Below, in pieces: positions 45,613 to 56,453 of a stretch of DNA of 64,000 nucleotides. The DNA comes from Chiridota heheva (lineage: Eukaryota > Echinodermata > Holothuroidea > Apodida > Chiridotidae), in contig JAIGNY010001464.1 in NCBI GenBank assembly GCA_020152595.1, positions 860,001 to 924,000 on the forward strand, given 5' to 3'. A program made the position numbers and the translations under genes. Under the pieces are notes generated by a model that was given only the letters and a program-made list of their open reading frames with translations, was not told the DNA's origin and ran no database searches. How positions within the stretch are numbered: the first letter of the stretch is position 1; each line of letters opens with the position of its first letter.

Positions 45613-46514
45613 GTTTGAGCTGTTAATAACTGGGGATTTGGGCGCTTTGCACTGTTTGCAGGGATGTCGGAACCGCATCTACAAAACATTTAATTTTTTC
45701 TTAGGAGATAATGTAAAATGATATAATTTTCCAATATTCTTTAGAGATCCTCAAGCGTCTCTTGTAGCACTGGAGATTTAAAATCCTTAAAATTCTTCAA
45801 AATATTTTGGCACTAACCGTTGTATCAGGCATGATTATTAAACTCCACCTTTATTATTGTGGTCATTTGCGTAGAGTTGCTACAGTATATGAAATGACCA
45901 GACTTTTTTTATTTAGTATGCTTAGTCAGGAGTGCGACAGGATGTGATTGCATATGAACATAAGAAGGGATGCCATGTGAGACTTGGTGTGAGATGCTAT
46001 TTTTATAATTGGCCGGGTTATATAATATGGGTGTCAATTTGCATGGATATGGGAACCATTATGGTATTTACTGTTCTAGTTTGAATGAAAAGTGCCCCTC
46101 AATTATTGTCTAAGAAGCACTCAAACTTTTAACTACCCACCAATTAAAACAGGATTATACCCATCCCAAAAATATATGTTGAACTACTACATCATTGATG
46201 TTCTAGATTTTCTAGTATATACAGCTCAAAGCTTAGGCAGTTTTTTGTGTGACACTAAATATAAGTTTCAAACTTGAAAAAGTTTGATGTCGAATGGTAT
46301 TAATTCGGTGCATTATAATAAGTATTTTTTGCTATCTTCGACTTATGTGCAAAGTTGTTGTTGTATACAGGTTATACATAATATTTAAGTGAATATATAG
46401 TTTTTAGAGCAGATTATTTCAAACACTTATAATGAATGGGATCGATTAAGGGTTAAGTGTGTGACCAAGAAATTGGAAAATATGTCTATTCATTAAGCTG
46501 TTATTTAAATTCTT
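45613..46514. other. No gene supported
   Basis: AT-rich DNA downstream of the Myb/SANT-like gene. Confidence 0.45.
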
Positions 46515-46870
46515 TTGTGGTAGAGACTCATCCTCAAGACGGGTTTGAGCCCCAGCCAAGACTACCTGCTTTGTGTTCTTGAGCGAGATACTTAATATAT
46601 CTAGTTAACCCACCCCTGGTACAGGGGTATTGTTTTGAAAAGCTAAATCCATTCAAGTCATTCATTGTTTATTAGAGCCGGTGCTTAACTCTGGTTTCTG
46701 TAGCATTAAGCAGATAGGAGCTTTACTCCAAATGGATAGGACACTATCACAGGTTAGCTTCCCGTTATCGCTTGTACTCAATCTACAGCAGAGTCCAGTG
46801 AAGCAAACAAAGTGAAGTGCCCTGTTCAATGGCACAATGGAGATTGTCTTGTTTTAAAAGCTCTAGTTCA
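46515..46870 (+). mobile_element. tRNA-derived SINE
   Basis: TGTGGTAGAGACTCATCCTC and AGACGGGTTTGAGCCCCAGC form the tRNA-like head. GACTACCTGCTTTGTGTTCT + TGAGCGAGATACTTAAT is the conserved body shared with the reverse copy at 43,645. The right part (GAAGTGCCCTGTTCAATGGC) again matches that copy, inverted. Confidence 0.65.
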
Positions 46871-47499
46871 TATATTGATGTAACAGGTTCAATCCATTTT
46901 GCTCTTAGTGCTTTTATCTACATGCTCCATCTGACCAAACACTATCAATTTACCTGCAGTGCAAATACAGCATAGTTAAACTACAGTTTCAAATTCATAT
47001 GTTAGTTTTACTGGAACTAAATGTTACTAAACTAAATTATTTGTAGGAGTTCCTTTGGTATTTAAAGAAGTAACTGCAAATCATCTTCTAAGCCCAAACT
47101 ATATGTAGATTTAAAGAACGGACAAGATACAGAATTTCTATGCAAACATTTTATTAGTATAATTTTACAAAATGCAACATTTTAATTTAAAAAAAGTTGA
47201 AATACAACAAGAGTATTTCACAAATATGATTGTCATGCCATATTTTTGAGATTTTGATAAATTTGGATCATTTCAATTGAGCATGTTAATGAAAAATCAA
47301 GTGAAATGGCAAATATCAATGAAAACATGTCATTTTTGATTTTACATTTACCCCAATTTCATTAAATAACAAAACCTTAGCGGCAACCTGCCTCAACTGT
47401 ATTTTTGGGAATTGGAACCACAACAATTTTGCATTTCTGGTTATTTATCCATTTCATCTTTAGTAATTTTCAAAAACTTTCTGAAATTATTTCAGTTTA
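46871..47499. other. No gene supported
   Basis: AT-rich DNA with no clear feature. Confidence 0.45.
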
Positions 47500-48425
47500 T
47501 TCAATATTATCTTAGCTTAGTATGACAAAGTAACAGACATTAGATCATGTTGTACATATGTTGCTGTATTATTATTAAAAAAATGTCAATATTATCACCT
47601 AACCTTAGTAAGACAAAGTAATAGTCTTAATAGACAGCAATGATCTTATATTGCTGTATGATTCCAACAAGCCTTTAAGTCAAGAATTATAATACTATCT
47701 TAGCTTGGTATGACAAAGTAACAGACTTATTAGACAGCAATGATCTTATATTGCTGTATGATTCAAACAAGCCTTCAAGCCAAGAATTTCAATATTATCT
47801 TAGCTGGGTATGACAAAGTAACAGACTTTAGGGAGGCAGATAGTTTAGTCAGCTGAGCGTACAATTGAGATGTTAGAGGTCCCAGGTTTCGGTCCAACGA
47901 CGCCATTTAACCAGCGATTTTTCCACAGATATGCAGAACGATATTTGCTGACATCAAGCACAATGGTTTTTATTCTGCATTACATCTTCTCCCCCACCCG
48001 TCATTTGTAAAAAGTGGCCAATGGTTGAGTGGCGTTCACTGTCCTTCGGAGATGACGTAAAGCCGTCGGTCCCTATGGTAGGAGTTTCACCTCCTGCCTT
48101 GTTCTCTGAACACTTCTCGAAAAGAGCAGGGTGTTCATCCACTTTCCATCCAGGCAAATTCATCGGGTTCACACTGAAAACAAGTCATTTTGACTTGCGT
48201 GTGCTTTCTCTGGCATATGCCTAAATGTTAAAATACAAAGACTTATCAGACCATGATGAATATATGTTGCTGTATGATTCCAACAAAAACCATAAAACTA
48301 AGAATTCCAATATTATCTTAGTCTGGTAGACAAAGTATCATATGTATCAGACCGTGATGAATATATGTAGTTGGATGGTTCCAATAAACCTCCAAACCCA
48401 GAGAATATTACATTAGTTTGATATG
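47500..48425. repeat. ~104-bp tandem repeat, about five units, interrupted
   Basis: Units share ATTATCTTAGCTTGGTATGA, CAAAGTAACAGACTTATTAG and ATTGCTGTATGATTCCAACA. Copies start near 47,505, 47,590, 47,693 and 47,795, and resume near 48,235. The break at 47,832-48,225 is a SINE-like insertion. Confidence 0.85.
47832..48225 (+). mobile_element. tRNA-like SINE inserted in the 104-bp repeat
   Basis: It starts GGAGGCAGATAGTTTAGTCA then GAGGTCCCAGGTTTCGGTCC (A/B-box-like), followed by ACTGTCCTTCGGAGATGACG and CGTCGGTCCCTATGG. The satellite phrase CAGACTT precedes it and the unit resumes after it, so the insertion is younger than the array. The 72-residue minus-strand frame is not a gene. Confidence 0.6.
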
Positions 48426-49004
48426 TCCAAGTTATGTCAAAAAATTTAGTTCAGCAGGATTGACAAACGTAGGTAGTTCGTAGATTGACTAGCATTAAGT
48501 CAGTCAAAATGGACACCACTTAGCTTAAAGAAATATAAACACATGTTCACATGTATAGTTGTTTTTATATAGTTACATACAATAAATTCTGTTGCTTGAA
48601 TTTAAAATCATTGGGTTTTTTTTTAATGTCATTTGCTATTTCAAAGGGGTTTACCATTGTCTGAAAACACAGAATCATGATCTCATTTCCCACATACTGT
48701 AGATGGTATTTATATATTAACAAATTTCATTTTTGTAAAAATACTTATTATGGAGGAATTAGACAGTCACTTTTACCAGGTGATACCACAAGTTTAAAAA
48801 ACAAATGGTACATATTTTATTATAAAAGCAGAACCCAAATTATCCTTCAAAATATTGCTCTAATATGGGTGGCTCCGATTAAAAAAAAATTGATGTTGAG
48901 TTGCCATATAAGCAAGTGTGTGCATTGGTAAGTATGCCTGAAACTATATACATTTTACCACAGGCTGAAAGATCAACTTTTGATTTTTTTTTAAATCTGT
49001 TGAT
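48426..49004. other. No gene supported
   Basis: AT-rich DNA at the 3' side of the Harbinger transposase. Confidence 0.45.
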
Positions 49005-49583
49005 TTAAAAATAATAATTATGTCTCCAAACTCTCACACTACTCATTGATTGGTTGTAGAGCTTCTGGTCATTGGTTAGGTTATTACCTTTGAAGGGGCC
49101 TTGTAGGTGGGCACTCAATGGATATGCAGGGTCACCATAAAAACATAACACATTCCCCAGCGTATCATATGCTCTATGTTGTAATTCATTTAACAGGCCA
49201 GACTCTCGTAAAAGGAAACAATCATGTCGCCTTCCCTCTATTGGCCCAAAAAGATGGGCCACTAGACCATTGGCAGCTGTAACAGATTGGTATTTGAAGG
49301 CATGGACCCTCTTGTGACCATTGTAGACAACCTTCTGGTATTCTTGTGGTCTGCAAATCGGGCGGACTGTTCCGTCCACAAACCCCCAACAGTTCTTCAA
49401 TGCGGCTCCTTTTGCATGTACTGCTTCAGCGTACCTCATGAGATGTTCTGAGGAGAGCCAGGACCAGTCCAAAGTTTCCACAAGATGCTTTTGGTTGTTG
49501 TACATAAGATTAAGCATGTGTGTAGAAAAAATCTGGCAGAGCTGCGGTACATTCGGGCAAAAGTCTTTAGCATATTACCATAC
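49005..49583 (-). pseudogene. Harbinger/HARBI1-like transposase, catalytic exon
   Basis: On the minus strand a TCTCTTTCAG acceptor at 49,584-49,590 leads to YGNMLKTF. After a frameshift near 49,560 it continues PQLCQIFSTHMLNLMYNNQK, CWGFVDGTVRPICRP (first Asp), HKRVHAFKYQSVTAANGLVA, LFGPIEGRRHD (second conserved Asp) and LCFYGDPAYPLSAHLQGPF (third conserved Asp). The family then has 'SVRV.VEW.FGDI..YF', but here it reads SMSSVRVWRHNYYF. A short deletion has removed the VEW segment, with the catalytic Glu, and shifted the frame into a stop. It would have been a nuclear DDE nuclease working with the Myb/SANT-like partner at 42.9-45.6 kb. It is clearly dead. Confidence 0.92.
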
Positions 49584-49590
49584 CTGAAAG

Positions 49591-50884
49591 AGAAGAGATA
49601 AAAGACTGAGAAATGCAGGTCACTTACAAAATGGAAGGTGGGTTGTTTTAATCATGCTGTTTTGGACACCAACACATCAAAGAAAAACCTTAATAAAGGG
49701 CCACATGACACAATATCCCTCAAAAAATTATTTAAGCATCTTGAATGCATATTATACAACTAGAACATTAATCTTCCAATTAACTTAGTTCCCCGATGTA
49801 AAAAAAAAAGAAGCTTGATAACACAATACTGTCATTAAGGCAATAAACACATTTGTGCATGGAGTTAGAAAAAAATAAGGGGAAATATTTACATTTTTAC
49901 CAAAGCTATGATAAGAATTTATTTTTGGTCTTTTTTTTCTGCATGAATGAACAACAAAAGCTTGGGACTAAAAGTTCATAGTGCTATTAAGTGTGGCTCA
50001 ACCTGAATATAATTTAAGGAAGTGATAGTTAAATGTATGACCAAAACTGCTGTAGTTGCATCTCCAATGAATTACTATGGCAAAATCAAATTAATTTTTA
50101 ATCTTTTATGTTTTTCACTAATGGTTGTCCTAATAGTATTTAAATTTCTATATTAAAGGGAAACCTTGTACTGCAGCAATGGGAAATTCAACAGTGATGA
50201 TGAAGCTTTGTTACACACAAGCTGTTAAAATATACCTGCATGGATATGCAAATCTTGATAGCGAAGAAAGAAAGTACTTTCAAAATTTAAAAAAAAACAA
50301 TTTGAGCAACTAAAGGGTGTTATTTCCATCTATAAGTAGTAGCCTCCTGATTGGTTCGGTTCTAAATTGGTCTTCTACATCTTCGCCTTTATATATGTTC
50401 TCAAAACTAAGTTCGGCTTATGTAGGTTTTTCTGTAGGTCCACAGAAAACGTTTTTCTGGGCATGCCAAAACCATCAACACACATACATTTTTACAAAAC
50501 GTTTCTAAAACTCCAATTGTTTGCTAGATTGTGCTAGAAACAACCATAGGGGCCTAGTTTGGTTGTACATTACCCCTTTCTTTCCCTCAAATATACATTT
50601 TGCCAGGAGCTTTGGTGTCTTTATGCCCCTTGGTTCCCATCAGTCATTGATTACATACTATTGGGCATGCTTTCTATCTTTTGGACTTTTTACATGTGCC
50701 CAAAAAGGAACATTAGGCTTGAAACACAGTAGGCCTGCAGCGAAGTTACCCAGGCTCCCTATCTAGGTCATGCCCTCACGACTCAGCATGATGTTGACAA
50801 TATGATACCTGGGTACCGATCTTATTTGGTCAGACAGAGAGGTAAAATGCACTTTTTATCTAAGTGATTTGTCGAATCATGCTG
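49591..50884. other. Intron of the Harbinger transposase gene, no other gene seen
   Basis: AT-rich DNA. A missing central exon of the transposase was looked for and not found with confidence. Confidence 0.4.
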
Positions 50885-51500
50885 GGTAATCTCCCTGAAA
50901 TCGAAAAAGTGCCCAGAAATGGAACAAAATTGAAGCAAAATGCCTAAAAATTGACTAAAGTTCCTAAACTTGGAAAAAAATTGGCCAAAAATACGTTAAA
51001 TTTCTCAAAAAACTAATAACCTGCCAAAAATTGAAGGATATTTCCCAAACTTGCCTGGCAATGAAGGAAATTTTCCGAAAATGAAACAAAATTGCCTGGC
51101 AATTAAGGAAAGCTCCCGAATATTGAGTATTATTTCTCAAAAATTTGCGAAAATCGAAATACCTGTCCGAAAATAAAGAAATTTATTTCCCAAAAATCAG
51201 CTGAAATTTCCCGAACATCGAAAAACCTCCCTGAAAATAAAGGAAATTGCCGGAAAATTTGTTAAAATTTCAAAAAATCCCCAAAATATGTTAAACTTCC
51301 CAAAAATCGGAAAACTTGCCGAAAAAATGAAGGAAACTTCCCCCAAATTACCCTGTAATGTAAACAAAATTCTGAAAATCGAAGAATTTTTTTTCGGAAT
51401 ATTAAGAATAATTTCTACAAAAAAAATTCAAGAAAATCGAAAAACCTTTGCCAAAAAAATCCGCTAAAATTTACTGAAAAACAGAAAACTTGCCCAAAAT
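50885..51500. repeat. Degenerate GAAATTTTCCCGAAAATTG-type repeat
   Basis: About 25-30 loosely similar units (CCCAAAAATTGAAGGA, CCGAAAATGAAACAAAATTG, GCCTGGCAATTAAGGAAA) occupy 600 bp. The same sort of text fills 18,290-18,680. No open frame is supported. Confidence 0.75.
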
Positions 51501-51755
51501 GAAATAAAATGACCGAAATTTGTAATACACATCAACTTATTTTTATTTATAAATTTACACACAAGCAGAAAACAGACACAAATGTGCACAAAGTAACTTT
51601 TCTCTATAAAAAAAAAAATGGGCTGGTTAAAAACTGTGTAGTTTTGTGGTCATCGGTAGTGCCGGAAACTAAGTTGGGTAGTTTATGGGGTTCTGTGGTC
51701 TAAAAATGTTTTGATTGATTTACTTATACGTTTCTCAATATTTCTGGGACTTATG

Positions 51756-52105
51756 TTTTGAGAGCCTTCGCTCTCAAAACCACCTCATCCTTTATGTTCC
51801 AAAAAGTAAACTTACATATGGCGGTCGCTCTCTGCAAATATTTGGCCCAAAACTTTGGAATGACTTACCTCTTTCAATCAAATCTGCTCTATCCCTTAAA
51901 CAATTCCACACCTTGCTTAAGACTCACTTATTCAATTGTGCTTTCATGTCCTCTTCATAATTTTTTTGTTCTTTGTTTTCTTTATATTTCATGCTAATTT
52001 AATACACAATACACATTTGTATTTATTTTCTTTATATGCATATTTTGTAAGGCGCATTACAATAAGTTATTTAGATAATGCGCCATATAAGTGTAATGAA
52101 TTAAA
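51756..52105 (+). mobile_element. L2-type LINE 3' end, severely 5'-truncated
   Basis: It is nearly identical to 32,790-33,125 of the larger LINE. It has SQNHLILYVPKSKLTYGGRS, FGPKLWNDLPLSIKSALSLK and the 3' end GCGCATTACAATAAG..ATAATGCGCC. It lies in the intron of the Harbinger transposase, opposite strand. Confidence 0.92.
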
Positions 52106-52109
52106 TTAA

Positions 52110-52631
52110 ACTTCTATTACATTTGAATATTTTGAGTACTTAAATTTTTTTTTCAATTTGCACGTTGGTAAATCTGGAGAAAAAAATATAATAGAGCCGC
52201 TTGTCAACAAAACTAGGCTTAAGGAGCGTAGGCTTTTTATTTAAATATGCGATGGGCAGCTTGATATCCGCCACTGTTCATTGGCCTTTAAAATTAAAAT
52301 TATGGAAATAAAATAAGTTAGGCCTAGGGAGTATTTTTTGTGGAATTGGTTGTAAGATTAACACATCAAAGAAGAGTCTGAATTAAGATGTTAAGTACAA
52401 CAGAAACATTCGAGCCTGTCGAGGTGGCACCCATCGATTTATGAATCTTGGTGTTCAATTTTTTGTTTTCACTGTTTCAGCATAAATTGCGTTAATACTC
52501 TTCTTTACGATTAATTGGGAGTCTCTTCTTGACTTTCTAATGTCGTCTGCTACGATCGGGATCTTACTATTTACTGTAGCGTAAATATTGCCTAGGCCTT
52601 GTTGTACTAACGTTTAAGTTGCTTTACTAAC
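52110..52631. other. Intron of the Harbinger transposase gene, no other gene seen
   Basis: No supported feature. Confidence 0.4.
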
Positions 52632-52808
52632 CTGTAGTAAGCGTTGCACTCATCATCGTTATAACTGTCCAAATCAAACGGCTGGTATTCGTAATATTGG
52701 GTTTGACGGTTTGTTTGAATCATACAGCAACATGAATTCATCGTTGTCTAATAAATCTGTCAAATAACCAAAGGCAAGTGCCTCGCGAACTCGATGAAGG
52801 TTCGCCAT
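52632..52808 (-). pseudogene. Harbinger/HARBI1-like transposase, N-terminal exon
   Basis: On the minus strand, the ATG at 52,808 begins MANLHRVREALAFGYLTDLL, DNDEFMLLYDSNKPSN. One frameshift later it reads QYYEYQPFDLDSYNDDECNA and ends YY(R) at a GTTAG donor. This is the recognised N-terminal block of Harbinger transposases ('..DEEF.LLYD.N...NP..pYw.Y..FDLD..tDDEC...FRF'). Its phase-2 end joins in frame to YGNML at 49,583, though the family normally has about 50 more residues between. Either an exon is lost or I missed it. Confidence 0.85.
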
Positions 52809-53324
52809 TATGCAGCATCGTCTGCTTGCTAGGCTTCTTAGCAACCGAGTGTAATCACATGAATGGTCACATGACTGTCATTTTCCCTGTCGTAAAAATC
52901 TAAAGCATATAACGAACAGGACGGTTAAGTCATACGACAACGTACACAGCTGGCTAACTTCCCCGTCGCACTCCGCGCCGTGAAATCTAAAGCTCCCTAT
53001 TGCTAAAATTTTTGTATCAGTTCAAATACCTCCTCCAGGTGGAAAATTTTATATCCCAAAGCAAGGCTACCTCAACATTTAAAAGTGCCTTTCAGCACTA
53101 TGGCTTTCTGTTTACTTAAGAGTATTGTTACTGTATATATTATGCGCATGCAGAGTCAAATGATTGGATGTTTTCATGTTATGTTGTTTAAATGTACGGT
53201 AGCTCTGGGAAAAAAGGCAATGCGACTAATTATCTGTGAACATTTTATGTTATATGTATTTGGTATTACTGCATTCCCTATTATGTACAGTAATAGTTCT
53301 CATGTGCTTTTGTTTTGATAAGAG
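52809..53324. other. Upstream region of the Harbinger transposase, no gene seen
   Basis: No clear terminal inverted repeat of a Harbinger element was found. Confidence 0.4.
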
Positions 53325-53575
53325 CGTTTAATGGCAAAAAAAAAAGAAGGGATATTCTAACTGGAAAAAAACCAGTACAAAAAAGTAACAAAGCACGAAA
53401 AATCAGAGGCTCATAGAAATGCTCAAATTGCCAACATTCTTTAATATCAAGAAAAAATGATAACTGGACTTTTCGAAAGACAGAAAATAGCAGAAGAAAG
53501 CATAAGAAAGAAACAAGAAATGACAAATAGAAGTGTTATGAAACGAATTGTTCATAGTCTTATTTCTAAAAAATA
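53325..53575 (+). pseudogene. hAT-like transposase remnant (TTF-type zinc finger to DUF4371 start)
   Basis: Three frames in order read KKGYSNWKKTSTKK, VTKHEKSEAHRNAQIANIL and EKMITGLFERQKIAEESIRK, then NRSVMKRIVHSLI. 'GY.NWKKa...H..SE.HR.A' is the end of the TTF-type zinc finger, and 'NR..l..Ii..i..L' starts the DUF4371 part, as in ZMYM/hAT-type transposases. Stops and frameshifts break it, and the catalytic part is missing. Confidence 0.65.
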
Positions 53576-53587
53576 TATCTGCCCAAA

Positions 53588-53835
53588 TCTACAACTCAGA
53601 TGAGACAGGCCTTTCTTCTGTTCACAAGCTAGCAACAATAATAGTAACAGAGGGAAGAAGCAAATCGAGCTTGTGAAAATACATCTTCAACACTCTGCTC
53701 TCTGAGCCGCACAAATTTACTTGAAACAATGCTCGACAAGGTGATCAAAAAAATAAACCCAACCAAATCTAAAAGGAAGAAGAAACAGGTCTTTCTTCTG
53801 TTCACAAGCCAACAAAAACATGGTGTCTTGCTGAG
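53588..53835 (+). pseudogene. pogo/Tigger-like transposase scraps
   Basis: 53,588-53,670 reads IYNSDETGLSSVHKLATIIV, the pogo/Tigger (DDE_1) catalytic block 'IYN.DETGl..V..p.kvia..G', with the first Asp. A second copy of the same block appears at about 53,784-53,835 (ETGLSSVHKPTKTW). No further transposase motifs were seen. Confidence 0.65.
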
Positions 53836-53839
53836 CAGT

Positions 53840-54387
53840 TGTATTTGTAGTAAGTTCGGGGGTTTTTCATATCTTAAACATATCCATTTAGTAGGTTTGG
53901 AGCCATTTGTTATTCTGATATTGCATTTCTAGCTTTTGTCTCATCACAACATTCTGTGGAAATTGTTGAAAGATCGGAAACCTGCCGGTATGCCAGCGAA
54001 AAATACCAACTCTAGAACCACATCAAAAACATTCAAGGACTAATGAAATACCAGTTATGCTAATTTGCATCAATGACCAGTCTGATATTTTGGAACCCCC
54101 GCAGCAAAATCTCTACTATTACAAACTGCTTTTGACTCTTTCCAAGTAAATGTTTTTAGAAACCATGAAAGTTCTTGAGAGGAGTTTGAAACTGGTCTGG
54201 AAAGCTATTGGCTACATATGCCTTTGTGAGTCATGTGATTGGTTGGTGGGATTTAACAGCCCCACAACAACATTGGTTGTGTGAGAGGTTAAATGGTATC
54301 AGAAACTAGAACTGTCAGAAGGACAGCATGCTCGACTATTCAAAACTAGAGAATGGGATTATTGAAGAATGTATTTGCAGAAATAGG
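53840..54387. other. No gene supported
   Basis: No reliable feature. Confidence 0.4.
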
Positions 54388-54690
54388 GCTTAATATAAAC
54401 TGAAACACCTCTGTTAGTTCTATCCATTGAACCACAAAGAAAGGAGAGGCCCACTTGCAAATGTCAATGAAAGATTAAAATATCAGTAGGGGCAGATGAT
54501 TTCAAATCACTTGAGCTTTAAAGGTTGCACTTACCTTTTCCTTTGCTTTAGATTTCCACAACTTTTTACTATGTACAAGACATAAGAGCTAGCACTCTTA
54601 ATATAAACTGAAACACCTCTGTTAGTTCTATCCATTGAACCACAAAGAAAGAAGAGGCCCACTTGTCAAAGTCAATAAAAGATTAAAATA
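54388..54690. repeat. ~95-bp direct repeat separated by ~115 bp
   Basis: TTAATATAAACTGAAACACC through GAGGCCCACTTG and AGATTAAAATAT occurs at 54,388-54,485 and again at 54,597-54,690, almost unchanged. Both copies are non-coding. Confidence 0.9.
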
Positions 54691-54849
54691 TTATGAAGCA
54701 TCCTTGTGACGTGATAAATTTGTTTCAGTCATTTACCTGCCAAATTACCCACTATTAATCTTAAACCATTCTTGAAAGTATATTTTGTGTTATTTTACAT
54801 TATATAAATCAGCCCTAACCCCTCCCCTACCCACCCTCTCTCACTATTC

Positions 54850-55060
54850 GTCAAATAGTCAAGCTAAAAAACACTGAAAGGTAAAAGCGTGCTGTGCAAG
54901 TGGTAATGATGGAGGTTAGATGTTGGTTGGTGGGATGAAGGAAGGAGAGTTTTTGGGGTGGGTTATTGTGGAAGAGATAGATGATGGTGTTGTAAGAGTC
55001 TAGGGATGCTCTGGAGAGGGTGAGTAAGGATGAAGTGGTGAGGAGCAGCATCTCGGGCTA
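54850..55060 (-). mobile_element. LINE 3'-end fragment, same family as at 4.2 and 25.5 kb
   Basis: The minus strand reads LSRASLDSYNTIIYLFHNNP then QKLSFLHPTN. It corresponds to the C-terminal tails SATTISDFFKNN at 4.4 kb and RASLASHNSIAEFFQKN at 25.7 kb. Only the last ~50 residues and part of the 3' UTR remain. Confidence 0.55.
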
Positions 55061-55381
55061 ACTTTATACATTGCTTATAGCGATGATTTAAGCATTTCCC
55101 TTCGTCTACATGCATCTTATTTCCTTGTGTGTAATATACAATGGCTAATAAAGTTGTCGATGCAGAGGCCACTATAAACAAGATTGCGATAATAAAGATT
55201 TCAGAAGCTTTGAGACAGATGCACCCCAACTTTCCCTGTAAATTGCATGTAATCCACAGGAACTGAATGAAATCGATACAAGGAAAGCCAGAGAGTCGAC
55301 ACAGTTTTTGATCTTCACAGGTCCAATGGTTCTAATTGGCCATGTACCATTACAAGAATTGTATGTTGTTAATATCAGTAG

Positions 55382-56453
55382 TTAGCTGTGAACGTTTAGG
55401 GATTTTAGTGAACGTGTACACGCCAAAAAAAGCAAGCTAAATCGTGTACACGCGTTTAGTACCGTAATTTTCGGAAATACACCAACATTGCTCCAAAACT
55501 ACAAAGCGAAGTAAAAAAATCGCGCAACCAGTATGGCAAAAGTACTGACTCCTTTGCCCAAATAGACGCTGAGTTTTGCTTTCCAAATCGTAAAAAGTTT
55601 CCTTCTACAGTATAAATCATCATTTTTATGGAAAATATGCATAGAAATTCCATTTAGGAAGAACAGATAACTTCCTTTCAATGTTATGTAAACTCAACAT
55701 CGCGTAAGTTTTTTGTCCTATTCGCTACGACATTCAAACTTCTTCTGTGAAAATCTTGCATACTAGGCCTTATGATATACCTCACCGTAAAACATTTCAA
55801 AACTACGCCACCACCCAAGAAAGTTCTGAAATATCAGTCCTCTCGAAAAAATGGCCGCCATCTTTACAACGCATGCAGAATTTCAGCTCTCGTAAATTCA
55901 AACCTTTTTCTGTTTGTTTATTATGCAATATTTTTTCTTTCTTGCAAAATTGATTTGACTCATCAGGTAATATTTTCATGTACTGATTGTCACGACTCAT
56001 GTATTTTTCAAGTATTTTTTGATTGATTTAACAGCTTGTAAAACGGGCCTTGATTGCATGGGATTTAAAGCCTTATTAATTATGGCCTTACGTAAGGCCT
56101 ATTGTTAGTTTCACTGTTTACTGCTGCACATTCGTGGTGCATTTTACAAGTTAGCCTACTTAGATTTCGGCAAAATCAAAGTGCATAATATCCCCATTCA
56201 TTGGTGACTACTGCGCAATTGTGATTCGCACATTAAAAAAGGATTATGCTAATCGGGTTTACAGTTTGTAACAAGTCATTGATTGGAATTTTGTCAGCCG
56301 AATGTGTGTGTATGATTTGAATCATGAATATTGATTTTCAACGGCAAAACACTATGATGTATGAAAAACGATTACTTGCAATGAAGTATTTGGTAAACGT
56401 TTACAAGATTTGCGAGCGTGTAGCGTGTACAGGCTAAACGGTCACAGCTCTAA
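55382..56453. mobile_element. 1.07-kb element with inverted ends and GTGTACACGC motifs
   Basis: The left end TTAGCTGTGAACGTTTAG is inverted at the right as CTAAACGGTCACAGCTCTAA. CGTGTACACG repeats lie just inside the left end and GAGCGTGTAGCGTGTACAGG inside the right. No coding sequence is supported, although short open frames occur at 55,747-56,026. The superfamily is not assigned because no clean target duplication is visible. Confidence 0.65.

Noticed and set aside
45376..45689. Cys/Leu-rich minus-strand frames opposite the Gln-rich exon
   Set aside because: They are shadows of the CAG/CAA-rich coiled-coil exon on the plus strand.
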